From assembly GCF_042477335.2 (NCBI RefSeq), contig NC_091263.1:14729501-14793500 (forward strand): DNA of 64,000 bases, given 5' to 3'. This document shows, piece by piece, positions 34,670-45,918 of this stretch (the stretch's first letter is position 1; each line of letters starts with the position of its first letter). The notes under the pieces are model-generated. The model did no database searches. It saw only the letters and a program-made list of their open reading frames with translations, and was not told the DNA's origin. The DNA is from Ovis canadensis. Its lineage: Eukaryota > Chordata > Mammalia > Artiodactyla > Bovidae. The position numbers and the translations under genes are program-made.

Positions 34670-35040
34670 TATTCCATGCAAATGGAGACCAAAAGAAAAT
34701 AGAAGTAGCAATGCTTGCATCAGGCAAAATAGACTTTAAAATAAAGATGGTTGTAAGAGACGAAGACACTACATAATGATCAAGGGATCAATCCAAGACG
34801 TAATTATTAACATACATGAACCCAACAAAGGAGCACCTCAAGATGTATAAAGCAAATGGGAATAACTATTAAAAGGGAAATCGACGGCAACACAGTAATA
34901 GTGGGGGACTTTAATCCATCCACTTATGGATGCATAGATCATCCTGACAGAAAATTAACAGGAAACACAAGTTTTAAACAATACATTGGACCAGTTGGAC
35001 CTAATTAATATCTTCAGTACATCTGACCCAAAAACAGTTC

Positions 35041-35238
35041 AGTTCAGTTCAGTCACTCAGTTGTGTCCAACTCTTTGCGACCCCCTGAATCACAGCATGC
35101 CAGGCATCCCTGTCCATCACCAATTCCCAGAATCCACTCAAACCCATGTCCGTTGAGTCGGTGATGCCATCCAACCATTTCATCCTGTCATCCCCTCCTC
35201 CTCCTCCCCCAATCCCTCCCAGCATCAGGGCCTTTTCA
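35041..35238 (-). mobile_element. BovB 3'-end fragment, antisense, inside L1 ORF2
   Basis: It begins CAGTTCAGTTCAGTCACTCA and stops at the antisense GCATCAGGGCCTTTTC segment. Short A-rich flanks (AAAAACA and AAAACA) may be the target duplication. About 200 bp of the element is present. Confidence 0.88.
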
Positions 35239-35400
35239 AAACAATAGATTTCACTTTTTTCTTAATTGCACATGGAACATTCTCCAGAATAGATCAAATC
35301 CTGGACCACAAATCAATCCTTGGAAAAATTTAAAAATGAAATCATTTCAAGCATCTTTTCTGATCACAATGCTAAAAGCTTAGATATTAACTACAGATGG

Positions 35401-35886
35401 TGTATTAAAAAGCAAAGACATCACTTTGTCAACAAACGTGCATATACTCAAAACTATGATCTTTCCAGTAGTCATCTATGAATGTGGGAGTTGGACCATA
35501 AAGGCAGAGTGCCAAAGAACTGACGTTTTTGAACTGTGGTGCTGGAAAACACTCTGAGAGTCCCCTGGACAGCAAGGAGCTCAATCAATCCTAAAGGAAA
35601 TTAACCCGGAATGTTCACTGGAAGGACTGATGCAGAAACTGAAGCTTCAATACTTTGGCCACCTGATGCAAAATTTGACTCACTGGAAAAGACCCTGATG
35701 CTGAGAAAGATTTAAGGCAAAAGGAGAAGAGAATGACAAGGGATGAGATAGTTGAATGGCATGACCAATTCAATGGAAACAAACTTGGGCAAACTCCAGG
35801 AGACAGTGAAGGACAGGAGGCCTGGTATGCTGCAGTCCACAGGGTGACAGAGTCAGGCAAAATTTGGTGACTGAACAACAACAACA
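35401..35886 (+). mobile_element. BovB 3' fragment, old copy, inside L1 ORF2
   Basis: It carries sense BovB from the ILKSRD-coding position (TATTAAAAAGCAAAGACATC) to the end. The tail is GACTGAACAACAACAACA in place of the repeated TGAAC, a variant tail seen in older copies and in some Bov SINEs. The sequence is diverged throughout. Confidence 0.85.
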
Positions 35887-37496
35887 GGATAAAAAACTAT
35901 AAATAACAAGAAACATGGAGGCTAAACAATGCACTTCTGAATAACCAATAGGTCATTGAAGAAATATAAAAGGAAATCAAAACAAGCTTAGAAGAAAATG
36001 ACAATGAAAACAAGACAAACCAACACCAATGGGATGTCGTAAAAGCAGTGCTAAGAGGGAAGTTTGTAACAAAAGCCTACCTCAAGAAACAAGAGACATC
36101 AAATCAACAATCTAACCTTACACCTAAAGCAACTAGAAAAAGAAAACCAACAACAACAACAACAACAAAAAACAAAGTTAGTAGAAGGGAAGAAATCATA
36201 AAGATCACAGCAGAAATAAATGAAAAAGAAACGAAAGATAGCAAACATCAATAAAAATAAAAGCTGGGTCTTTGAGAAGATAACATTGACAAATCGTTAG
36301 CAAGATTCATCAAGAGAAAAAGGGGAAAAGACTCAAATCAATAAAATTAGAAATGAAAAAGAAGTTACAAAAGACAACACAGAAAGACAAAGGATCGTAA
36401 GAGACAACTATGAGCAACTATATGTCAATAAAATAGACAACTTGGAAGAAATTGACAAATTCTTGGAAAAGTAAAACTTCCAAAACTGAATCAGGAAGAA
36501 ACAGAAAATATGAACAGACCAAGCATACACATGGAAATTGAAACTGTAATCAAAAATATAGATCAATGAAACAAAACAGAAAGCCCAGAGAAAAGTCTAC
36601 CCACCTATGAACACCTTATTTTTTACAAAGAAGGATATACATGCAAACAAGATAGTCTTTTCAATAAGTGGTGCTGGGAAAACTGGTCAACTAAATGTAA
36701 AAGAATGAAGTTAGAATACTTCCTAACACTATACATAAAAATAAACTCAAAATGGATTAAAGACCTAAATGTTAAGACCAAAAACTATAAAACTCTTAAG
36801 AGGAAAATAGAGGCAAAACACTGATATAAATCACAGCAAAGATCCTATATGACTCTCCTCCTAGAGTAATGGAAATAAAAATAAGAATAAACAAATGGGA
36901 CCTAATTAAACTTAAAAGCTTTTATAGAACAAAGGAAACTATAAACAAGGGGAAAGACAACTCTCAGAATGGGAGAGAATAATAGCAAATAAGACAACCG
37001 ACAAAAGATTAACTTCCAAAATATACAAGCAGTTCCTGCAGTAGCAGGAAAAATAAAAAATAAAAAAAGATATTTCTCCAGAGAAGATATACAGAGGGCT
37101 AATAAACACATGAAAAGATGCTCAATATCGCTTATTACTAAAGAAATGCAAATCAAAACCAAAATGAGGTATCATCTCACACCAGTCAAAATGGCCATAA
37201 TAAAAAAAATCTACAAATACATGCTAGAGAGGGTGTGGAGAAAAGGGAACCCTCTTACAATGTTGGCAGGAATGTAAATTGACACAACCACTATGGAGAA
37301 TAGCATGGAGAGTCCTTAAAAAACTAGGAATAAAACTATCATACAACCCAGCAATCCTACTACTGGGCATATACCCTGAGGAAACCAGAACTGACAAAGA
37401 CACATGTACCCCAAAGTTCACTGCAGCACTATTTACAATGGCCAGGACCTGGAAGCAACCTAGATGTCCATTGACACTGAGTGGATAAGAAGTTGT

Positions 37497-38050
37497 GGTT
37501 GTTCAGTTGCTCAGTCATGTCCAACTCTTTGTGACCCCATGAACTGCAGCATGCTAGGCTTCCCTGTCCTTGCCCATCTCCCAGAGCTTGTTCGATGAGT
37601 CAGTGATGCCATCCAACCAACTCGTCCTCTATCGCCCCCTTCTCCTCTTGCTCTCAATCTTTCCCAGCCATCAGGGTCTCTTCCAATGAGTTGGCTATTC
37701 CAATCATGTGGCCAAACTGAAGCTTCAGCATCAGTCCTTCTAATGAATATTCAGGGTTGATTTTCTTTAAGATTGATTGGTTTCATCTCCTTGCAGTTCA
37801 AGGAATTCTCAAGTCTTCTCCAGCACCATAATTCAAAGGCACTAGTGCTCAACCTTCTTTATGGTCCAACTCTCACATCCATACATGGCTATTGAAAAAA
37901 CCATAGCTTGGTGTATATGAGTATTTGTCAGCAGCAATGTCTCAGCTTTTTCATACACTGTCTAGGTTTGTCATAGCTTTTCTTCCAAGAGGCAAGCACC
38001 TTACAATTTTATGGCTGTAGTCACTGTCTGCAGAGATTTCAAGATTGAAG
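37497..38050 (-). mobile_element. BovB 3' fragment, antisense, old copy
   Basis: The antisense tail (GTTGTTCAGTTGCTCAGTCA) runs to the KITADGD-coding segment near 38040, then an A-run. It terminates the plus-strand L1 at its ORF2 end. Many small indels indicate age. Confidence 0.87.
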
Positions 38051-38099
38051 AAAAAAAAAAAACACTCTCAACAGATTGGGTAGAGAAGTAACATACCTA

Positions 38100-39205
38100 A
38101 CATAGTAACACCATATATGACAAATCAGCCTTGTCATCATGAGGCTTGCAAAACTTAATGAAGCTATCAGCCATATCTTGCAGAGCCACCTAAGACAGAC
38201 AGGTCATAGTGCAGAGTTCTGAAAAACAAGGTCCATGGGAGGAGGAAATGGCACACCACTCCATTATTCTTGTCACGAGAACCCCATGAGCAGTATGAAA
38301 AGACAAAAAGAAATGAAACAAGAAGATGAGCTCTCCAGGATGGATGGTTTCCAGTGTGCTACTGGGAAAGACCGTAGGGCAATTACAAATAGCTCCAGAA
38401 AGAATGAAGCTGCTAGGCCAAAGCAGAAACAATGCTCAGCTGTGGATGTGTCTGGTGGTCAAAGTCTGATGTTGTAAACAACAATATTGCATAGGAACTT
38501 GGAATGTTAGATCCATGAATCAAGTTAAGTTGATCAAGTAGGAAATGGCAAGAGTGAACATCAACATCTTAGTAATTAGTGAACTAAAAAATGGGAATGG
38601 GAGAATTTAATTCAAATGACCATTATATCTACTATTGTGGGCAAGAATCCCTTAGAAGAAATGAAGTAGCTCTCACAGTCAACAAGAGTCCAAAAGGCAG
38701 TACTTCGGTGCAATCTCAAAAACAACGGAATGATCTTGGTTCATTTCCAGGGCAAACCACTCCAGGTCTATGACCCAACCACTGATGCCAAAAGAGCTGA
38801 AGTTGACCAGTTCTTTGAAGACCTACAAGACCTTCTAGAACTAACCAAAAAACTAACCAAAAAAAAAGGATGTCCTTATGTCATAGGGAAGTGGAATGCA
38901 AAAGCAGAAGTCAAGAGATACCTGGCTAAACAGGCAAGTTTAGCTTTGGAGTACAAAATGAAGCAGGGCAAAGGCTAACAAAGTTTTGCCAAGAGAATGC
39001 ACTGGTCATAGCAAACACAATTTCCCAACAACACAAGAGATGACTACACATGGACATCACCAAATGGTCAATTCCAAAATCAGGCTGATTATATTCTTTG
39101 CAGCTGACGGAGCAGCTCTATACAGTCAGCAAAAACACAACCAAGAGCTGACTGTGGCTCAGATTGTGAATTCCTTATTACAAAATTCAGACTTAAATTG
39201 AAAAA
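38100..39205 (+). mobile_element. BovB 5' half: 5' UTR and endonuclease
   Basis: Unlike the other copies, this one carries sequence upstream of ORF2 (CATCATGAGGCTTGCAAAAC, GGAACTTGGAATGTTAGATC). It then enters the endonuclease (38591-38978, with frame breaks) and stops at about 39205, near the TTCAGACTTAAATTG position. The RT and 3' end are absent, which is unusual for a target-primed insertion and suggests later deletion. It lies just downstream of MRPS24. Confidence 0.87.
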
Positions 39206-39581
39206 GTTTTTTTAAAAAATAACTGCTTTATAATCTCCAAAAATGGATCTTTCCATTTTAAGAGAAAACAAAGAACTTCAGGTAAAGTTCCTGACACAGT
39301 GATTGGCACAGGATATGCACTGAACCATAGCTATTACCTAAACCTCAGGTAACTGGCAGCCTTCTTGGGAAGCCTGGAGCATCCTCAAAGACCCTATTCT
39401 AGTTCTCTAGACAGACCAAGAAGTAAGACAACATGTAGAGTCTATTTATTCAATAGCAACTCTGAAGACAAAGTGTCAGAAATCTGAGGGGATGTATTTC
39501 CCCTATTTCTACTTCAGTCCATTTTCACAAGTTTCTGACCTTCGCAGGCTACAACTTGATGTAAAAAGCTTGATGTATGTC
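39206..39581 (-). other. MRPS24: MRPS24 3' UTR and downstream flank
   Basis: The 3' UTR follows the stop at 39582-39584 on the minus strand. A canonical AATAAA is read at 39450-39445, about 130 bases after the stop, so the transcript probably ends near 39425. The rest, to the BovB edge at 39205, is unassigned. Confidence 0.65.
39445..39450 (-). terminator. MRPS24: Polyadenylation signal of MRPS24
   Basis: AATAAA on the minus strand, about 130 bases past the MRPS24 stop codon. It is the only canonical signal close behind the stop. Confidence 0.7.
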
Positions 39582-39865
39582 CTAGATATACTTATACACA
39601 ACCTTTGAGGGAACAGTTTGGAGGTGCAGACGAACAGGACACTTGTAAAAGTGGGACAGCAGGGTCTCACTGTAGCCCACAAGGAAGTAGAACTTGTGTG
39701 GAGGTAGCTGCCTCAGGACCAGGGCACAGATCTCCACCTGGTTAGCCCAGCGCTTTAGAATAAGCTGGTCAGCCAGGCAGCCTGGGAAGGTGCCCAGCAT
39801 AAATTTGCGAAGGAAAACATCTTCCACTGTTCGCTCAGCAGCATGGTCCTCCCCATCCAGGTTAC
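39582..39865 (-). CDS. MRPS24: MRPS24 coding exon 4 (C-terminal 93 residues and stop)
   Basis: MRPS24 (uS3m) is a protein of the mitochondrial ribosomal small subunit. The last exon begins after a CTCTCTTTAG acceptor at 39866 and completes a glycine codon split with exon 3. It encodes the conserved block [20 protein letters not shown], then [12 protein letters not shown], the [19 protein letters not shown] segment and the end PSKVVYKYI, followed by TAG. These match the human protein closely. One oddity is Trp at residue 113 (39747-39749), where the human protein has Arg as I remember it. The encoded protein totals 167 residues over four exons, the same length as human MRPS24. Confidence 0.96.
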
Positions 39866-40752
39866 CTAAAGAGAGAAGGGTACCAAGGTGAGTTGGCCAA
39901 AACTCCAGAGGCAACATCCAAAAGCACTGAGCATTCAATTCCCCGCCTTAGCCTCTTCTCTTTTCTTCTACAGTGGAAAAAGAATAATACTCTGAAGCTT
40001 CAAGAACATTATTTCAATAATCCCCAAACAAATCCCATGAAGTATGTATTATCATTATCTTGTCTCACAAAAGAGAAGGGCACAAAACTGAGATGATTTC
40101 TTTATGTACACACAGAGTACCCCTTTCCCACTTTCTCCTCACTGCCATACAGAAGCACTGATCATTCTATGGGCCAGAGAGATGAAGTCATCAGCTACTT
40201 CTGAGATGTGAGCTCTCTCACTAGCTAGAGCCATGACCTCAACAAGTATATTCTCACTGTAGACCATAAACCTTTGCACCTCTTAAAATATTTGTTATGA
40301 GTCTCCACACCCACTCCCTAGACCTCAGAACAAGAACTTGAAAAGGGTTTGGGATAGAAATCCATACTTTATAAGTTATCTAGACAGATGTATCTCAAAC
40401 ATTCAAGTTGAGAACCCTTATAATGAACAAAATATTGTTGATTCTCATTAATTCACAGTAGTTATGCTTTGTAAAGTTAAGAGTTATGTTCTATATAATC
40501 AAAATGAATGACAAATTAGTAAATACTGAACTAAACCACTGCTCCTGGTGGAAATTCTCCAAGTGTCTGGTTACAATATTTTTATCAAAAGATTAATATT
40601 AAGCCTTATTTTATTTCTCTGTTAAATACACCTACAAATGGCTGATTAACACTGAACTCTCTCCCAACAGCTCTGTAACACATGCCAGAAGGAAGCTTTT
40701 CTAACAATCCTGCCCTGTAAGGCACAACAGTCTTCTTGTGCTTAGGAACACT
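39866..40752. other. MRPS24 intron 3, unassigned part
   Basis: Intronic sequence up to the start of an LTR. It is AT-rich in its right half. A weak MIR-like piece may lie near 39985-40110 (GTATTATCATTATCTTGTCT). No exon or gene is seen. Confidence 0.5.
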
Positions 40753-40926
40753 TGCAGTGAAAAGGAAAAAAAAAGCAATGAGTTTCTCTTTTTTCTTTCC
40801 CTTTCCTGAGTACAAAGGAAATAATGAGAATAGTAAACAAGTTGGATGTCAAACATGAACAAGCCTGAAAGAGATAATCACTCCTAATTTTAATTAATTC
40901 CTAATCTGTAGTCTGCATCTAGGTTT

Positions 40927-41738
40927 CAGTTCAGTTCAGTCGCTCAGTCATGTCCGACTCTTTGTGACCCTATGAACTGCGGCACACCAGGCCTCCCTGT
41001 CCCATCACCAACTCCCAGAGTTCACTCAAACTCACGTCCATCGAGTCCATGAAGCCATCCAGCCATCTCATCCTCTGTCGTCCCATTCTCTTCCTGCCCC
41101 CAATCTCTCCCAGCATCAGAGTCTTTTCCAATGAGTCAACTCTTCACATGAGGTGGCCAAAGTACTGGAGCTTCAGCTTTAGCATCATTCCTTCCAAAGA
41201 ACACCCAGGATTGATCTCCTTTAGAATGGACTGGTTGGATCTCCTTGCAGTCCAAGGGACTCTCAAGAGTCTTCTCCAACACCACAGCTCAAAAGCATCA
41301 ATCCTTCAGAGCTCAGCTTTCTTCACAGTCCAACTCTCACATCCATACATGACCACAGGAAAAACCATAGCCTTGACTAGATGGACCTTTGTTGGCAAAG
41401 TAATGTCTCTGCTTTTCAATATGCTATCTAGCTTGGTCATAACTTTCCTTCCAAGGAGGAAGCATCTTTTAATTTCATGGCTGCAATCACCATCTGCCAT
41501 GATTTTGGAGCCCCCCAAAATAAAGTCTGACACTGTTTCCACCGTTTACCCATCTATTTGCCATGAAGTGATGGGACCAGATGCCATGATCTTTGTTTTC
41601 TGAATGTTGAGCTTTAAGCCAACTTTTTCACTCTCCTCTTTCACTTTCATCAAGAGGCTTTTGGGTTCCTCTTCACTTTCTGCCATAAGGGTGGTGTCAT
41701 TTGCATATCTGAGGTTTTCGATATTTCTCCCGGCAAGT
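40927..41738 (-). mobile_element. BovB LINE, 5'-truncated, with perfect 10-bp target duplication
   Basis: It is flanked by ATCTAGGTTT at 40917-40926 and 41739-41748. It runs from the 3' tail (CAGTTCAGTTCAGTCGCTCA) to the GRN-coding position just before the YADD region, on the minus strand of the window. It looks younger than most copies here: the C-terminal frame read on the minus strand is nearly consensus, and the target duplication is intact. Confidence 0.95.
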
Positions 41739-41840
41739 ATCTAGGTTTACTTTTCCCCAAACTAATCTGACACTGTAAATTACATCCTGCACCTATCGGC
41801 CCCTAACTGCATGAGTTACATCCAGAACCTATTACTCTTT

Positions 41841-42035
41841 CCTAAGTGAAGTTGCTCAGTCATGTCCAACTCTGTGACCCCATGGACCATAGCTCCTCCA
41901 TCCACGGAACTTTCTAGGCAAGAGTACTGGAGTGACTTGCCATTTCCTTCTCCAGGGGATCTTCCCAACCCAAGGATCGAATCCAGGTCTCCCGCATTGC
42001 GGGCAGAAACTTTACCGTCTGAGCCACTAGGGAAG
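41841..42035 (-). repeat. Bov-tA SINE, antisense, with 13-bp target duplication
   Basis: The flanks CCTATTACTCTTT (41828-41840) and CCTATTACCCTTT (42036-42048) differ by one base. The body runs from AAGTTGCTCAGTCATGTCC to the antisense head GAGCCACTAGGGAAG. It is inserted in LTR A. Confidence 0.92.
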
Positions 42036-42450
42036 CCTATTACCCTTTAACTCTTTGCTAATTACATCCAGTACCTAGTGCATACTCTGATCACACTCTC
42101 TTTGTACACCACTTCTTGTAGCTTTTTCATTTCAGAAAGAAGGCCACATTTAATAAACCAGAGACAAATGAACCCAATTACTGGGTTACCTGATGCCTGC
42201 TATGACTGTTTTGAAACAACAAGAATGCAAGACCTTCATTACTTTGAGCCTTATCATTTACCCTAAGACCAGGAGACCCAGGCTATATAAAGTCTAAAGA
42301 AACAAACACACACACAAAATGAAGTCTCTTGGTTCACAGTTCCTGAGGCACTAGCATGTTGTGTTCTCCCCTCAGCTGACTTCTTCCTCTAAACTCTGTC
42401 TCCATAATTTTTATTTGGTATGGGTGGGCAGAGGAAGCCAAGATTTTGGC

Positions 42451-43261
42451 AGCAATAAATGGGAGCTCATGCAGAATCTGCTTGTGGGCAGGTGACCCTA
42501 CAGGGCCCCTTGGCTTGATTGGAGGTTTAAGGATCTCTCTCCACACCAGGCTCTTTCAGGAAGAATGGCTCATTGGGGGTTTTCTCTGAGGCAAGATGGC
42601 CTGGGACTCCCTGTTGTAGGGCTGTACCCCAAACACACCCAACTGGCCAACTTGGCTGCAGAATTCCAAGGCTATGGTGGAGAACAGGGGAGAAGATGCC
42701 CTACAGCTGCAGAAGCTTTATTTCTGCCTTGAGGACACCTTCTCTTCCACTGCCCTCTCGGGCACAGATTTCTACTCTGAGAAGACATTAATTCATGGAG
42801 AATAAAATAGAGGGAGTTTGGTATGTCCCAAACTGCTATGTTTGGTAAGCCCCCTAGAGACAGTTGATGTTTCCTGTTTGGGGAATAGCTTCAGTCCCAG
42901 TTTAGAATATTCTATGAAGAGATGCTGCTTTCACAAGGTGTCACTTTGGACAAATGTCACAGGTTTAGCAGGACTTGGAAGTCACACTTGAGGCATTCTT
43001 GCCATTTGGCTTTTTGATTTTTGGACATCTTCATGCCATACTTTTGGGGCATTTTTCTGCTCCCTTGTTTTTGATTTCTGGGCATGTCTTTGCCATTCTT
43101 TGTTTTTAGTGACTTCCTGCTCCTGCAGTTTGGTTTATATTGTTATGAGCATGCAAACATCCAGTTCTAACTGTTCAAGCTAGAATAGGAAGTACTTCTT
43201 CTAAGGTTCCATCACAGAGTCCCCTCGGAAAAATTCTAAGTTATTGTCGACCTATAGATAA
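42451..43261 (+). other. Probable ERV leader or gag-side internal sequence, unassigned
   Basis: This stretch lies between LTR A and a BovB fragment. I do not recognise a primer site or a gag motif with confidence. It contains T-rich near-repeats (TTTTTGATTTTTGGACATCT and TTTTTGATTTCTGGGCATGT, about 43012 and 43069). Confidence 0.35.
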
Positions 43262-44455
43262 CAAGACCGGGAGCTGACTGTGGCTCAGATCATGAACTCC
43301 TTATTGCCAAATTCAGACTTAAATTGAACAAAGCAGGGAAAATCACTAGACCATTCAGCTATGACCTAAATCAAATCCCTAACAATTATACAGTGGAAGT
43401 GAGAAATAGATTTAAGGGAGTAGATATGATAGACAGAGTGCCTGATGAACTATGGAATGAGGTTCGTGACACTGTACAGGAGACAGGGAACAAGACCATC
43501 CCGAAGAAAAAGAAATACAAAAAAGTAAAATGGCTCTCTGAGGAGGCCTTACAAATAGCTGTGAAATGAAGAGAAGCAAAAAGCAAAGGAGAAAAGGAAA
43601 GATATAAGCATCTGAATGCAGAGTTCTAAAGAATAGCAAGAAGAGATAAGAAGGCCTTCCTCAGCGATCAATGCAAAGAAATAGAGGAAAACAAGAGAAT
43701 GGGAAAGACTAGAGATCTCTTCAAGAAAATTAGAGATACCAAGGGAACATTTCATCCAAAGAAGGGCTTGATAAAGGACAGAAATGGTACGGATCTAACA
43801 GAAGCAGAAGATATTAAGAAGAGGTGGCAAGAATACACAGAAGAACTGTACAAAAAAATATCTTCATGACCCAGATAATCACGATGGTGTGATCACTCAC
43901 CTAGAGCCAGACATCCTGGAATGTGAAGTCAAGTGGGCCCTAGAACGCATCACTACAAACAAAGCTAGTGGAGGTGATGGAATTCCAGTTGAGCTATTTC
44001 AAATCCTGAAAGATGCTGCTGTGAAAGTGCTGCACTCAATATGCCAGCAAATTTGGAAAACTCAGCAGTGGCCACAGGACTGGAAAAGGTCAGTGTTCAT
44101 TCCAACCCCAAAGAAAGGTAATGCCAAAGAATGCTCAAAGTACCGCACAATTGCATTCATCTCACATGCTAGTAAAGTAATGCTCAAAATTCTCCAAGCC
44201 AGGCTTCAGCAGTACGTGAACCGTGAACTTCCTGATGTTCAAGCTGGTTTTAGAAAAGGCAGAGGAACCAGAGATCAAATTGCCAACATCCGCTGGATCA
44301 TGGAGAAAGCAAGAGAGTTCCAGAAAAACATCCATTTCTGCTTTATTGACTATGCCAAAGCCTTTGACTGTGTGGATCACAATAAACTTTGGAAAATTCT
44401 GAAAGAGATGGGAATACCAGACCACCTGACCTGCCTGTTGAGAAACCTATATGCT
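43262..44455 (+). mobile_element. BovB internal fragment: endonuclease end to mid RT
   Basis: It starts at the CAAGACCGGGAGCTGACTGT position and stops at AGAAACCTATATG, so it lacks both ends of the element. RT is open from 43889 to 44464 with VFIPTPKKGNAKE, FRKGRGTRDQI and FIDYAKAFDCVDHNKLW. It stops before YADD. Loss of the 3' end means it is not a simple truncated insertion. Confidence 0.92.
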
Positions 44456-44680
44456 CATACCTAGCTCATCTTCTCATACCTAGAGAAACACTAGCACCAT
44501 TGAGACTGACATTTGCTTTGGCTATTATGGAGAAAACTACAATCAAAAGTCAAAATAGAGTAGCTATGGTTCATACATTCAAGGAAATAACTAGATGGCA
44601 CAGGGGGTATGATTTCAGACAAGTCCTTACATTGTTAAAAACTTGAGTTTCCTAAGTTGTATCCAACCTGGGATGCCATT
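44456..44680. other. Unassigned ERV-internal or intronic segment
   Basis: A short direct repeat (CTCATACCTAGCTCATCTT and CTCATACCTAGAGAAAC) lies at the BovB edge. Nothing else is recognised. Confidence 0.35.
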
Positions 44681-44829
44681 CAGTTCAGTTCAGTTCAGTC
44701 ACTCAGTCGTGTCCAATTCTTGGCGACCCCACAAACTGCAGCACATCAGACCTCCCTGTTCATCACCAACTCCTGGAGTTCACCCAAACTCATGTCCATC
44801 TAGTCGGTGATGCCATCAAGGATGCCATT
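44681..44829 (-). mobile_element. Short BovB 3' tip with 10-bp target duplication
   Basis: The flanks GGATGCCATT at 44671-44680 and 44830-44839 are identical. Only about 150 bp of the antisense BovB 3' end is present (from CAGTTCAGTTCAGTTCAGTC to the GTCGGTGATGCCATC segment). It is a clean, extremely 5'-truncated insertion. Confidence 0.92.
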
Positions 44830-45124
44830 AGCCATTCTCAAAACAATGTCTGCTTGCAGTTGGTCACACAATGTTACATTTTAAAGGTCTCTACTTGTAA
44901 TTATTTTATGTTTAGACAATGGAACTGCCTCAGATCACATGTTAACAAAAATAGAAAACACATGTGCAGTGACCAATAGCCATATTAAAGGTTAAAACCT
45001 ACTTGGATAAAACCAGACAACTGGCTACCCTGGCTTCAAGTCTCCTTGAAGTGTAAAGTCTAGATTAGGATTCAGATGTATTTTCCTAAAAAGAAATAAT
45101 TTCTATTCTGTTTACTAACGTTCT

Positions 45125-45918
45125 CAGTTCAGTTCAGTCACTCAGTCATGTCCAACTCTTTGCGACTCCATGAATCGCAGCATGCCAGGCCTCCCTGTCC
45201 ATCCAACTCCCGGAGTCCACCCAAACCCATGTCTATTGAGTCGGTGATGCCATCTAACCATCTCATCCTCTGTCGTCCCCTTCTCCTCCTGCCCTCAATC
45301 TTTCCCAGCATCAGGGTCTTTTCAAATGAGTCAGCTTTTCGCATCAAGTGGCCAAAGTACTGGAGTTTCAGCTTCAGCATCAGTCCTTCCAATGAACACC
45401 CAGGACAGATCTCCTTTAGGATGGACTGGTTCGATATCCTTGCAGTCCAAGGGATTCTCAAGAGTCTTCTCCAACTGTGGTTCAAAACCATCAATTCTTC
45501 AGTGCTTAGCTTTCTTTATAGTCCAACTCTCACATCCATACATGACCATAGCCTTGACTAGAGAGAGGGAGCTTTGTTGACAAAGTAATGTCTCTGCTTT
45601 TTAATATGCTGTCTAGGTTGGTCATAACTTTCCTTCCAAGGAATAAGCATCTTTTAATTTCATGGCTACAATCACCATCTGCAGTGATTTTGAAGCCAAG
45701 AAAAATAAAGTCAGACAGTTTCCCCATCTATTTGCCATGAAGTGATGGGACCAGATGCCCTGATCTTAGTTTTCTGAATGTTGAGCTTTAAGCCAACCTT
45801 TTCACTCTCCTCTTTCACTTTCATCAAGAGGCTCTTTAGTTCTTCACTTTCTGCCATAAGGGTGGTGTCATCTGCATATCTGAGATTATTGATATTTCTC
45901 CCAGCAATCTTGATTCCA
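45125..45918 (-). mobile_element. BovB LINE, 5'-truncated, antisense
   Basis: It runs from the 3' tail (CAGTTCAGTTCAGTCACTCA) to the AGIKIAGRN-coding region, ending at about 45918. YADD is intact on the minus strand (45935-45711 frame). Small deletions lie near 45475 and 45560. It is similar in extent to the 40927-41738 copy. Confidence 0.92.

Larger units (their letters stand above)
30894..37495 (+). mobile_element. L1 with a complete 5' end, RT core deleted, 3' end lost
   Basis: The element starts at 30894 with GGAGCTTCAAGATGGTGGAG, a typical ruminant L1 5' terminus. It has a 5' UTR of about 2.4 kb (to 33300). ORF1 remnant lies at about 33303-34190 and ORF2 remnant at about 34268-37490. 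ORF2 endonuclease is split by a SINE (34452-34669), and two BovB segments lie at 35041-35238 and 35401-35886. At about 36558 sequence from before RT joins sequence from after RT, so the catalytic region is missing. The 3' UTR is absent, because an antisense BovB begins at 37497. Confidence 0.85.
40753..42450 (+). mobile_element. LTR A of a plus-strand ERV, interrupted by a BovB and a SINE
   Basis: It starts TGCAGTGAAAAGG at 40753 and is co-linear with 46535-47265: a GAGTTTCTCTTT segment, GCATGAGTTACATCC, AATAAACCAGAGACAAATG, TTATCATTTACCCTAAGACC, a TATATAAA box (42284-42291) and CTGTGTTCTCCCCTCAGCTG near the end. A BovB (40927-41738) and a Bov-tA (41841-42035) are inserted, each with target duplications. 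The paired LTRs suggest an old provirus in MRPS24 intron 3, antisense to the gene. The 3' edge is approximate. Confidence 0.65.

Noticed and set aside
36151..36170. CAA trinucleotide run as a functional repeat
   Set aside because: It is a short simple repeat within L1 ORF2 sequence, likely slippage in an A-rich stretch.
41049..41603. Plus-strand ORF of 184 codons
   Set aside because: Another antisense shadow of BovB, nearly identical to the one at 11171-11692.
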